A DNA stretch of 40,507 bases from positions 1-40,507 of the forward strand of contig NZ_LZKP01000082.1 of NCBI RefSeq assembly GCF_001672895.1, in the 5' to 3' direction. This document shows, piece after piece, positions 1 to 8,208 of this stretch. Made by a program: the position numbers and the translations under genes. Within the stretch, counting starts at the first letter, position 1, and the number at the start of each line of letters is the position of its first letter. Under the pieces are notes generated by a model, which did no database searches, was not told the origin of the DNA, and saw only the letters and a program-made list of their open reading frames with translations. The DNA is from Mycobacterium sp. E740 (lineage in GTDB: Bacteria > Actinomycetota > Actinomycetes > Mycobacteriales > Mycobacteriaceae).

Positions 1-274
1 TCTCGAACATCCCGGGTTCGGCGGTGTCGCGCGACGTCACCTCGCCCGAGGCCGTCGCCCCGCCGACGTCCGGTGGCAGCGGCGGCGGTAGCTCGTCGTC
101 AGCCGGTTCAGGAGGCGCGAGTTTCGCATTGAGCCGCTCATAGGCGGACTCCCGGTCGATGGTCTGCCCGTATTCCGGATGTAGCGGACTGGCTTTCGCC
201 GCCGCGGTGATCGCATCGGGTCCGATGGTGTCCATCAGCGACCGAGGGGCGCGCATCCGCGTCCACGCCACCGG
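1..274 (-). pseudogene. Inverted partial copy of the HerA-like (DUF853) ATPase gene, open at the window edge
   Basis: Read on the minus strand from 274 to 2, this stretch gives 91 uninterrupted codons that begin PVAWTRMRAPRSLM and continue through EYGQTIDRESAYERL to EPGMFE. This matches the late part of the mycobacterial HerA-like helicase (DUF853, Rv2510c type) as I know it. The last residues repeat those encoded on the plus strand from 268 onward, so the same gene is present twice, head to head. The reading frame is intact, so this is either a fresh inverted duplication or an assembly or amplification fold-back. It has no start codon here and cannot be a complete gene in this window. Confidence 0.75.
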
Positions 275-343
275 ACGTCGGCGGGGCGACGGCCTCGGGC
301 GAGGTGACGTCGCGCGACACCGCCGAACCCGGGATGTTCGAGA
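1..343. repeat. Exact 77-bp inverted repeat with a 189-bp spacer (fold-back)
   Basis: Bases 1-77 are the perfect reverse complement of 267-343. Base 78 and base 266 no longer pair, and the left arm starts at the first base of the window. The inner edge of the arms is an 8-base inverted microhomology, CCGGTGGC at 70-77 and GCCACCGG at 267-274. Both arms encode the same HerA-like tail. Inference: either a fold-back chimera at a contig end (the arm length equals a commonly used assembly k-mer of 77) or a true inverted duplication. Confidence 0.9.
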
Positions 344-459
344 AAGTGGTCAACAGCCCCGCTTTCAAGAGCGCGATGCGATCGGCGGGCACGGTGATCG
401 GCCGCGAGATCACCCGCAGCATCTTCGGCACGGGACGCCGTCGCACCCGTCGTCGCTGA
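268..459 (+). CDS. HerA-like (DUF853) ATPase, C-terminal tail only
   Basis: The plus frame ending in TGA at 457-459 encodes about 63 residues beginning PPDVGGATASGEV and ending in a basic tail (FGTGRRRTRRR). The helix containing AFKSAMRSAGTVIGREITR and the arginine tail are typical of the C-terminus of mycobacterial DUF853 proteins (Rv2510c type), predicted HerA-family ATPases of unknown substrate. The ATPase core with its Walker motifs lies outside the window. Upstream of 268 the plus frame turns into nonsense with stops at 130 and 208, because the sequence folds back there. Gene order (HerA-like convergent with the next dehydrogenase) agrees with Rv2510c-Rv2509. The assignment rests on the tail sequence and synteny. 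Confidence 0.7.
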   Translation, partial: PPDVGGATASGEVTSRDTAEPGMFEKVVNSPAFKSAMRSAGTVIGREITRSIFGTGRRRTRRR

Positions 460-471
460 GAAACGCTGCGC

Positions 472-528
472 CGAAATAGCATTCCCGGCTGTCGATCGGC
501 CGATTTGACGACCAGGAATGCTATTTCG
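472..528. terminator. Bidirectional stem-loop terminator between convergent genes
   Basis: CGAAATAGCATTCC at 472-485 pairs perfectly with GGAATGCTATTTCG at 515-528, giving a 14-bp stem with a 29-base loop. It lies 12 bases after the stop of the HerA-like gene and 17 bases before the stop of the convergent dehydrogenase, so it can serve both. There is no long T-run, as is usual in mycobacteria. Confidence 0.7.
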
Positions 529-545
529 CGACAAACGGGGACGCC

Positions 546-1352
546 TCAGCCGCCACCCAACTTCTTGTAGACGGCGCCGACGATCGGCGTCACTATCGCG
601 CGCGGCGTGTACCCCGCGGCGACGGACATCGCCTTCGACGTCACACCGGGAACAACCCGCATCTTGTTGCGCTCCAACGCATCCAACGACTGCTTGGCCG
701 TGTACTGCGTCGAGATCCACAAGAAGTCCGGGATCAGCTTCTCGACCAGGGACTGCTCGTCGACGTTCGGCAGCGTCTCACGCACGGGGCCCGGGGCGAG
801 CAGCGTCACATGCACACCGACGCGCTTGAGCTCACCGCGCAGCGACTCGCTGAAAGTGTTGACGAACGCCTTGGTCGCGGCATAGGTCGCATTGTTGGGA
901 ATCGGCGAATTGCCTGCCGCCGAACCGGAAATCAGGATGCCGCCGGCTTTCCGCGAAACCATCCCCGGCAACACGGCGAGCACCAGATCGTGCACGCCCA
1001 ACACGTTCAGCTGAACCTGCGCCTTCTCGTCGGCCGGGTCCAGTGACGCAACCGGACCGAACGTCGCGGTGCCGGCGTTCGCGCACAGGATCGAGATGTC
1101 GCGCGTCGCCAACTCCTCACACAGCGCGGTGCGCTCGCCGGAGTCGGCCAGGTCGACGGGCCGAACCTCGACCGTCACGCCGTACTGCTGGGCCAGCCGG
1201 TCCGCCAGTGTGCGCAGCACGTCTTCGCGGCGGGCGGTGATGATCAGGTGGTGGCCGCGCGCAGCGAGTTCGGTGGCCAGCGCCTCGCCGATGTTCTGCG
1301 ATGCGCCGGTGACCACCGCGCGGGCGTCGGCGCTCGGTGCGGGTACTGACAT
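546..1352 (-). CDS. Short-chain dehydrogenase/reductase (Rv2509-type)
   Basis: A 268-residue classical SDR oxidoreductase with a Rossmann fold binding NAD(P)(H). Visible motifs from the chosen start: the nucleotide-binding TGASQNIG at residues 15-22, NAG at 92-94, and the catalytic triad Ser144, Tyr157, Lys161 (YAATK). Its length is normal for the family. ATG at 1352 is preferred over the upstream in-frame ATG at 1391 because a TATAGT -10 hexamer lies 7 bases upstream of it, which suits a leaderless transcript, and because the longer form would run into the divergent MFS gene. The substrate is unknown. In M. tuberculosis the orthologous position is Rv2509, annotated only as a short-chain dehydrogenase; a role in mycolate or lipid metabolism cannot be read from this sequence. 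Confidence 0.9.
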   Translation of the reverse strand: MSVPAPSADARAVVTGASQNIGEALATELAARGHHLIITARREDVLRTLADRLAQQYGVTVEVRPVDLADSGERTALCEELATRDISILCANAGTATFGPVASLDPADEKAQVQLNVLGVHDLVLAVLPGMVSRKAGGILISGSAAGNSPIPNNATYAATKAFVNTFSESLRGELKRVGVHVTLLAPGPVRETLPNVDEQSLVEKLIPDFLWISTQYTAKQSLDALERNKMRVVPGVTSKAMSVAAGYTPRAIVTPIVGAVYKKLGGG

Positions 1353-1378
1353 GCGCGGGACTATATCTTGGGCGGACC
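1353..1378. promoter_or_regulatory. Overlapping divergent promoters, probably leaderless
   Basis: Only 26 bases separate the two divergent ATGs. On the minus strand a TATAGT hexamer (1365-1360) lies 7 bases before the dehydrogenase ATG. On the plus strand TATCTT (1364-1369) lies 9 bases before the permease ATG. Both fit the mycobacterial TANNNT -10 element and overlap, and there is no room for a Shine-Dalgarno. Inferred from spacing only. Confidence 0.45.
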
Positions 1379-2692
1379 ATGAGTGAACCACCCGATTCAG
1401 GCCGGCCGCCCGCTCCGACCGCCGGTCGACGGCAGATCACTTCGTGGGCGCTGTGGGACTTCGGCGCGACCGGCCTGAATGCCGTCGTCGTGACCTTCGT
1501 GTTCTCGATTTATCTGACCAACTCCGTCGGCGCCGACCTGCCCGGCGGCATCAGTGCGACCAGTTGGCTCGGCTGGGCGCTCGGCCTGGCCGGTCTCGTC
1601 GTCGCGCTGCTGGCGCCGGTGACCGGCGTGTGGGTCGACGCGCCGTGGCGGCGGCGTCGCGCGCTGGCGGTGCTCACCGCGATGGCCGCGCTGCTGATCG
1701 CCGCGATGAGCTTCGTCCGCGACGACTACCGCTACCTCGCCCTCGGGCTGGTCCTGCTGGGTTGCGCGTCGGCATGCAATGAGCTCGCCACCGTGCCCTA
1801 CAACGCGATGTTGCGTCAGCTGTCGACACCGCAGACCTCGGGCCAGATCTCCGGATTCGGTTTGGGCTTGGGATATCTCGGCAGTGTCGTGCTGCTGTTG
1901 GTGGTCTACCTCGGATTCATCTCGGGCGACGGGGGAGTGTTGAACCTGCCGGTCGACGACGGGCTCAACGTCAGGACCGCGATGGTGTTCACTGCCGTCT
2001 GGTTCGGGCTGTTCGCGCTGCCGCTGCTCGTCGCCGCGCCGAGTGCCGGGCCGGCAGACGGGCGCGAGACCGTCGGGTTCTTCGGCGGATACCGCAAGCT
2101 GTGGAACGACATCCGCAGTGAATGGCGTCGGGACCGCAACATCGTCTACTACCTGATCGCCAGTGCGATCTTCCGGGACGGCCTCACGGGGATCTTCGCT
2201 TTCGGTGCTGTCCTCGGCGTGCGGGTCTACGGCGTCTCCGAGGCCGACGTCCTGCTGTTCGGCGTGAGCGCCAGCACCATAGCCGCGATCGGTGCCGTGG
2301 CCGGCGGTCTGCTCGACGACCGGTTCGGGGCCAAGCCCGTCATCGTCGCCTCACTGACCGCGATGATCGCCGTGGGTCTGACACTGATGACGCTCGACGG
2401 GGCGCTCGCGTTCTGGATCTGCGGCCTGGCGCTGTGCCTGTTCATCGGTCCGACGTTGTCGTCGGCGCGCACGCTGATGCTGCGCATGTCGGCCGACGGC
2501 AAGGAGGGCGTCGCGTTCGGCCTCTACACGACCACCGGCCGAGCGGTTTCATATCTGGCGCCGATGCTGTTCTCCGTGTTCATCGCCGCCTTCGGAACCG
2601 ACCGCGCCGGGATGGGCGGGCTGCTCGTGGTGCTCGCCGCCGGGCTGCTGGCCATGCTCGCGGTGCGTGTTCCAGCCCGGCAGCCGGCCTAG
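1379..2692 (+). CDS. MFS permease, UMF1/Atg22-like family (Rv2508c-type)
   Basis: A 437-residue integral membrane protein with about 12 hydrophobic segments spread over the whole length, the first near residues 25-40 (start of mature part: WALWDFGATGLNAVV). The WALWDFG-type opening is characteristic of the Atg22/UMF1 branch of the major facilitator superfamily, which includes yeast vacuolar amino-acid effluxers; the substrate here is unknown. ATG at 1379 is chosen; an upstream in-frame ATG at 1337 would read through the neighbouring gene's start. The gene runs divergently from the dehydrogenase and its TAG stop shares the CTAG tetramer with the stop of the convergent gene. Gene order matches Rv2509-Rv2508c-Rv2507. 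Confidence 0.85.
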   Translation: MSEPPDSGRPPAPTAGRRQITSWALWDFGATGLNAVVVTFVFSIYLTNSVGADLPGGISATSWLGWALGLAGLVVALLAPVTGVWVDAPWRRRRALAVLTAMAALLIAAMSFVRDDYRYLALGLVLLGCASACNELATVPYNAMLRQLSTPQTSGQISGFGLGLGYLGSVVLLLVVYLGFISGDGGVLNLPVDDGLNVRTAMVFTAVWFGLFALPLLVAAPSAGPADGRETVGFFGGYRKLWNDIRSEWRRDRNIVYYLIASAIFRDGLTGIFAFGAVLGVRVYGVSEADVLLFGVSASTIAAIGAVAGGLLDDRFGAKPVIVASLTAMIAVGLTLMTLDGALAFWICGLALCLFIGPTLSSARTLMLRMSADGKEGVAFGLYTTTGRAVSYLAPMLFSVFIAAFGTDRAGMGGLLVVLAAGLLAMLAVRVPARQPA

Positions 2693-3480
2693 CCGCTGGC
2701 CGTGCAGATCGTCAGACCGGCGCCGGTGCGCTGCTGGACCACGGCGCCGTTGACTGTGATCGAACAGTTCACCTCGCGGCCGACGTTGATGATGCTGACG
2801 CTGGCCGACGATGCGGCGGACGAGGACAGCTGCACTTCCTTGCTCCAGGGCAGCATCACGTTGAACTCGGTCTGCAGCAGGCCGCCGGTGTCGACGTAGG
2901 TGATGTTGATGGCCCGGCCCGAACCGTTGGCGACGTAGATGACGGTCTGAGTCACCCCGGGCGCCGCGCCGCCGGGCGAGGTAGGAGTTGTCGGCACCGT
3001 GGGGGCCGCAGGCACGCTGGGCCGCGTCGTGCGCGGGACGGTCGGGCGCGGCGTCGTGGTCGGCGCGGTGAAGCTGGGCTCCTGGACCGGGGGCGGCGCG
3101 ACGACGGTCTGCTGCTGTGAGGTGTTGACGATGACCAGCGCGATGACCAGGCCGAGCACGGTCAGCACCGCGATACCCGCGACGATCCACAGCCAGCGCG
3201 GCGACTTCGGCCCCTCCGGTGCGGGCGGCTCAGAAGGTTCGCCCGGCGGGTAGGCGGACCCGTACTGGCCCGTTGCGTAGGGGTCGTAGCCGTACGGGGA
3301 GTACGACGGAAGGCGTTCGGTCGGGGCGGGTCCAGCAGGGGGCTGATAGGTGGGGCCATAGGCCTGGCTGGCATATGCCGGGTCGTCGTAGCCCGGATAG
3401 CTGTAACCCTGCGGCTGCTCATCGCGTCCGCGGTAGCCCCGCGAGTGCTGGTCGCGGCCGGGCCGTGGCGTGTCGGTCAT
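2689..3480 (-). CDS. Proline/tyrosine-rich single-pass membrane protein with MmpS-like C-terminal domain (Rv2507-type)
   Basis: A 263-residue protein in four parts: a cytoplasmic low-complexity segment rich in Tyr, Pro and Gly (to about residue 90, e.g. GYSYPGYDDPAYASQAYGP), one transmembrane helix (about 100-122, WLWIVAGIAVLTVLGLVIA), a Pro/Thr-rich linker (about 130-175), and a C-terminal beta-rich domain of about 85 residues. That last domain (ending with ITVNGAVVQQRTGAGLTICTASG-like strands) resembles the periplasmic domain of MmpS lipid-transport accessory proteins. It has two cysteines near the end (NCSITV and TICTA) that could form a disulfide. A GAGGTGG Shine-Dalgarno lies just upstream of ATG 3480. 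Function is not established; the topology suggests envelope assembly. No MmpL partner is nearby. Confidence 0.8.
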   Translation of the reverse strand: MTDTPRPGRDQHSRGYRGRDEQPQGYSYPGYDDPAYASQAYGPTYQPPAGPAPTERLPSYSPYGYDPYATGQYGSAYPPGEPSEPPAPEGPKSPRWLWIVAGIAVLTVLGLVIALVIVNTSQQQTVVAPPPVQEPSFTAPTTTPRPTVPRTTRPSVPAAPTVPTTPTSPGGAAPGVTQTVIYVANGSGRAINITYVDTGGLLQTEFNVMLPWSKEVQLSSSAASSASVSIINVGREVNCSITVNGAVVQQRTGAGLTICTASG

Positions 3481-3569
3481 ACCCACCTCATGGCTGCGAG
3501 GGTACCTGTGCGACCGCTCAACCGACCGTGGGTCGCCGAGCCGATCGCCCGGTAGGCAGAATTGGCCCG

Positions 3570-5447
3570 GTGGGAGAACAGGTTCGCCGGGTCTACGGCG
3601 CATCGATGTCGCCGGATGCGACGGCTTTCGCACATCTGGTGGACGACGGCGGTTACCCGCGCGCAGTGCAGCGTTTCCTGCGCGGGTGGCGCGCCAGCTC
3701 GTCGCGTCACGTCGAGCTGCCCGTCGAAGGTCCGGTGACGCGGGTCCTGCACTCTGCAGACGGCCACTGGTTGGCGTGTGAGGTCGCACCCGACGGCGGC
3801 ACCCGCACCCAGATCTGGGTCGTGACAACCGATCCCGACGACCGCGACGCGCGCCGCATCGACTCGTGGGCCGTGGGCTCGCCGGAAGGTACCGCAGAGC
3901 TGATCAACTGGGACGGCGCGCGGGTCGCGGCGATCCTCACCGGCGACGACGGGGTGGGCAGCTCGTGCCTGATCGATCCGGCCAGCGGCGACACGGTGGT
4001 GCTGGACCGGCGCTCGGGCGGCAGGCTGGTCGACTCCTGGGCCGGCGCCGCGCTCGTGCGGGTCGGTCCGCGTGGCTACCGGGAGTTGATCATGCTTCGC
4101 GGAGGAACCGAAACATCGCTGCTGCCATACGATCCGGGCTCGACGACCGACACCGGCATCATCCTCGACGACCACAGCCCGCGACGGTTGCGGGCCGGCA
4201 TGGAGGGGGAACTCACCGAGCGGTATCAGCCGGCCAAGTCGTACGGTCACGACAGCACCGAGGGCTATGTGCGGGCGCTGATCCGCAGCGAGAACGGCAC
4301 CGAACACGCGCGTCTACTCGAGGTCACCGTGACCGCCGACGGCGTCGCCTACCAGGTGCTTGCCGAGCGTCCCGGTTGCGAGCTCGACGAGTTCACCGTC
4401 AGCGACGACCTGTCGACGGTGGCGATGTTGTGGAACCTGCACGGCGCAAGCGAGTTACAGATCCTCGAGCTCGGTGACAACACGCTGCACGAGCCGATCC
4501 CGCTACCGGGCATGGTGGCCAGCCAGCTGAGCATCAGCGCCGGCGGTTCGATGCTCGCGATGACGGTGGAGGGCCCCTCGACGCCGCCGACGGTCGAACT
4601 CGTCGACCCGCGCACGCGCGAGTGGGAACTGGTGGACCGTCAACCCAGTTCCGGGCCGGTCAGCGCCGATCCGACCCTGGAGACCGTCACGGCGCGCGAC
4701 GGTATGCAGTTCACCGGCTGGTTGTTCCGGCCCCGCGAGGAAGTCGCGACGATCGGCGCCATGCTGTTCCTGCACGGCGGCCCCGAGGGCCAGGGCAGGC
4801 CCGGTTACAACGAGTTCTTTCCAGCGCTGCTCGAACAGGGCATCTGCGTGTTTCTGCCGAATGTTCGCGGCTCCGGGGGATTCGGCCGCACCTTCATGCA
4901 CGCCGACGACCGGGAGCGGCGGTTCGCCGCCATCGACGACGTCGCCGACGCAGTCGATTTCCTCGTCGACCACCAGATCGCCCCGGCGGACCGTATCGCG
5001 TGCTGCGGATGGTCTTACGGCGGTTATCTGACGCAGGCCGCGTTGTCCTTTCACCCCGACCGGTTCGCCGCCGGGATCAGTATCTGCGGCATGAGCGATC
5101 TGAACACCTGGTACCGCAACACCGAACCGTGGATCGCCGCGGCGGCGTATCCGAAGTACGGCCACCCGATCAGCGACCGGGAACTGCTCGAGCGGTTGTC
5201 GCCCCTGCAACGGGCCGACGCGATCACCGCGCCCCTGCTGCTGGTGCACGGCGCCCACGACACCAACGTCCCGCCCGGGGAGTCGCAGCAAATGTATGAC
5301 GCCCTGCAGTCGCTTAACCGGCGAGCCGAACTGTTGATGTTCGACGACGACGGCCACGAGATCGACAGGCGCGAGAATCGGGCCGTGCTGGTCAAAGCCA
5401 TGCGCGAGTGGCTGATTGCCTCGTTCAGCGAGCGCCAGGGGCCGTGA
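3570..5447 (+). CDS. S9-family serine peptidase (prolyl oligopeptidase / acylaminoacyl-peptidase type)
   Basis: About 625 residues from GTG 3570 (613 from the alternative ATG at 3606). The N-terminal two thirds has the repeated beta-strand pattern of a TolB/beta-propeller lid. The C-terminal third is an alpha/beta-hydrolase domain with oxyanion-hole region LFLHGGPEGQG, nucleophile Ser482 in GWSYGG, Asp564 in HGAHDTNVP and His596 in DDDGHEID. Such enzymes cleave short peptides or acylated N-termini in the cytoplasm; no signal peptide is seen. It is divergent from the MmpS-like gene, with 89 bases between starts. I do not know it from the M. tuberculosis Rv2507-Rv2506 interval, so it may be a species-level insertion. 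The start is uncertain, as neither candidate has a clear Shine-Dalgarno. Confidence 0.85.
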   Translation: MGEQVRRVYGASMSPDATAFAHLVDDGGYPRAVQRFLRGWRASSSRHVELPVEGPVTRVLHSADGHWLACEVAPDGGTRTQIWVVTTDPDDRDARRIDSWAVGSPEGTAELINWDGARVAAILTGDDGVGSSCLIDPASGDTVVLDRRSGGRLVDSWAGAALVRVGPRGYRELIMLRGGTETSLLPYDPGSTTDTGIILDDHSPRRLRAGMEGELTERYQPAKSYGHDSTEGYVRALIRSENGTEHARLLEVTVTADGVAYQVLAERPGCELDEFTVSDDLSTVAMLWNLHGASELQILELGDNTLHEPIPLPGMVASQLSISAGGSMLAMTVEGPSTPPTVELVDPRTREWELVDRQPSSGPVSADPTLETVTARDGMQFTGWLFRPREEVATIGAMLFLHGGPEGQGRPGYNEFFPALLEQGICVFLPNVRGSGGFGRTFMHADDRERRFAAIDDVADAVDFLVDHQIAPADRIACCGWSYGGYLTQAALSFHPDRFAAGISICGMSDLNTWYRNTEPWIAAAAYPKYGHPISDRELLERLSPLQRADAITAPLLLVHGAHDTNVPPGESQQMYDALQSLNRRAELLMFDDDGHEIDRRENRAVLVKAMREWLIASFSERQGP

Positions 5448-5537
5448 TCGGATTGTCGCCGTAGCCAGGTTTGGACAAATTGTCCGCCGGGTAAACGCTG
5501 CGCACGCGCCGACTGGCGCTGACAAAGGAGGCGCAGC

Positions 5538-5747
5538 ATGCGAGGTGGCGGCATTCTCGGAGTTGTAGTTCTCATCTGGTTGTTGATCGGCGTGGTCGCG
5601 GCATACCAGCGCGGCTACTTCTCCGCGAACGAAACAAATTGTGCGACAGCAGGAAGCATCGCGTTGACGGTCGTCGTCGGCCCCCTGAATTACGCCGGCG
5701 TCAACCCGAAGGTGGCCAATTGCGATCTGCCTGAACCCAGCCAGTAG
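5538..5747 (+). CDS. Small membrane protein of unknown function
   Basis: A 69-residue protein with one N-terminal hydrophobic helix (residues 5-24, starting GILGVVVLIWLL) followed by a short polar segment with YQRGYF, and a second moderately hydrophobic stretch (about 38-52). Two cysteines (TNCATAG and VANCDLP) lie outside the first helix. A very strong Shine-Dalgarno, AAAGGAGG, precedes the ATG. It is 90 bases after the peptidase and 38 bases before the next tiny membrane gene, so the two small genes are probably co-transcribed. I recognise the type as a conserved mycobacterial hypothetical but know no function. Confidence 0.75.
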   Translation: MRGGGILGVVVLIWLLIGVVAAYQRGYFSANETNCATAGSIALTVVVGPLNYAGVNPKVANCDLPEPSQ

Positions 5748-5785
5748 CCCACTGGCAGTTGGTAATTCGAAAGGAAAGTGTAGTC

Positions 5786-5941
5786 ATGATCATTCTCGGA
5801 GCGATCCTCCTGATCCTCGGATTGATATTCGGGATCAACATCCTGTGGACGATCGGCATCGTGTTGATGGTCATCGGCGCCGTCTTCTGGATCCTCGGAT
5901 CCGTCGGACGCCCCGTCGGTGGCAGACGCGCCTGGTACTAA
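5786..5941 (+). CDS. DUF6131-type small double-pass membrane protein
   Basis: A 51-residue, almost wholly hydrophobic protein: two helices (IILGAILLILGLIFGI and LWTIGIVLMVIGAVFWI) joined by a tight turn and ending in a short basic tail (GRPVGGRRAWY). This layout is that of the DUF6131 family common in mycobacteria; no function is known. ATG 5786 is preferred to the upstream in-frame start at 5759 because AAAGGAAAG lies at the right distance and the shorter protein has the family's usual MIILG beginning. The gene stops 4 bases before the end of the convergent tetR-type gene. Confidence 0.75.
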   Translation: MIILGAILLILGLIFGINILWTIGIVLMVIGAVFWILGSVGRPVGGRRAWY

Positions 5942-5945
5942 CAGT

Positions 5946-6569
5946 TCAACCGTCCCGCCCGGCCGAGGTCAGCGCGGCGACCGTCATCGCTCTCAAGACG
6001 GCCCGCGAGTCGACCTCGGCCGGTCGCGTCACGCCCGGTTTGATGGCGTGCGGTGTCGAGTTCAACAGCCCGAACACCGCGTGCGCCATCAGCCGGGCGT
6101 CGGCTTCCTCCAACGACCCGTACACCTGACACAGCACCTTCACCCAGATCTCGACGTACTGTCGCTGGGCCTTCCGGACCTGACGCTTGGCCGACGGCGG
6201 CAGGTGACCGAGATCGCGGTCCTGAATGCGGATGAGATCTGATTCGCCGAGGGCGAAGTCCAAGTGGAAATCGATCAGCCCGTCGAGCGCCGCCGCCGAG
6301 TCGCCGGCCCCTGCCACGACGTCCGTCGCACCGGCCAACAGCCGGGTACTGATGCCGACCAGCAGTTCGGCCAGTAGCGCTTCCTTGTTGGGGAAGTGGC
6401 GGTAGATCGCCGGTCCGCTGACCCCGGCCGCGGCGCCGATGTCCTCCAGCCGCACGGCCAGGTATCCCCGCTCGGCCACCAGCCGTTCCGCGGCGGCGAT
6501 CAGCTGCGAGCGACGGTCCGATTTGGCCTTGCTGCGGCGCGTGGCCGACGGCGGCGAAGCTGGTGACAC
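5946..6569 (-). CDS. bkaR: TetR-family repressor BkaR of the branched-chain keto-acid operon
   Basis: A 207-residue TetR regulator. The helix-turn-helix lies near residues 20-65 (LIAAAERLVAERGYLAVRL, then DIGAAAGVSGPAIYRHFPNKEALL). The remainder is the ligand-binding, dimerising helical domain (TetR C-terminal type seen in acyl-CoA regulators). The start is GTG 6569, preceded by GGGAGG. The gene is divergent from accD1, the same arrangement as Rv2506, which has been described as BkaR, a repressor of the adjacent branched-chain keto-acid operon. The inducing ligand is probably an acyl-CoA intermediate, by analogy. Two palindromes in the 88-base gap to accD1 are its likely binding sites and would also allow autoregulation. 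Confidence 0.88.
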   Translation of the reverse strand: MSPASPPSATRRSKAKSDRRSQLIAAAERLVAERGYLAVRLEDIGAAAGVSGPAIYRHFPNKEALLAELLVGISTRLLAGATDVVAGAGDSAAALDGLIDFHLDFALGESDLIRIQDRDLGHLPPSAKRQVRKAQRQYVEIWVKVLCQVYGSLEEADARLMAHAVFGLLNSTPHAIKPGVTRPAEVDSRAVLRAMTVAALTSAGRDG

Positions 6570-6598
6570 GCGCCTCCCACCCGCTGTTGGACATCTCG

Positions 6599-6639
6599 GT
6601 TAACGGTGACTAACATACCATAAGTTAATCGTTATTAAC
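6599..6639. promoter_or_regulatory. Paired palindromic operators in the bkaR-accD1 intergenic region
   Basis: GTTAATCGTTATTAAC at 6624-6639 is a palindrome with perfect 6-base arms. GTTAACGGTGACTAAC at 6599-6614 is a weaker copy with the same GTTA/TAAC ends, 25 bases away centre to centre. The stretch is markedly AT-rich compared with its surroundings and overlaps where promoters for both divergent genes must lie. Binding by the neighbouring TetR protein is inferred. Confidence 0.7.
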
Positions 6640-6642
6640 TAA

Positions 6643-8207
<1,565 letters not shown>

Positions 8208-8208
<1 letters not shown>

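Noticed and set aside
235..720. Long minus-strand reading frame across the helicase tail and the dehydrogenase end
   Set aside because: It crosses the fold-back and the terminator, is Arg-rich in the way of antisense frames in GC-rich DNA, and conflicts with the well supported dehydrogenase frame.
3219..3605. N-terminal extension of the S9 peptidase up to 3219
   Set aside because: It would overlap the divergent MmpS-like gene completely and is Arg-rich shadow sequence; a start at 3570 or 3606 leaves a full-length peptidase.
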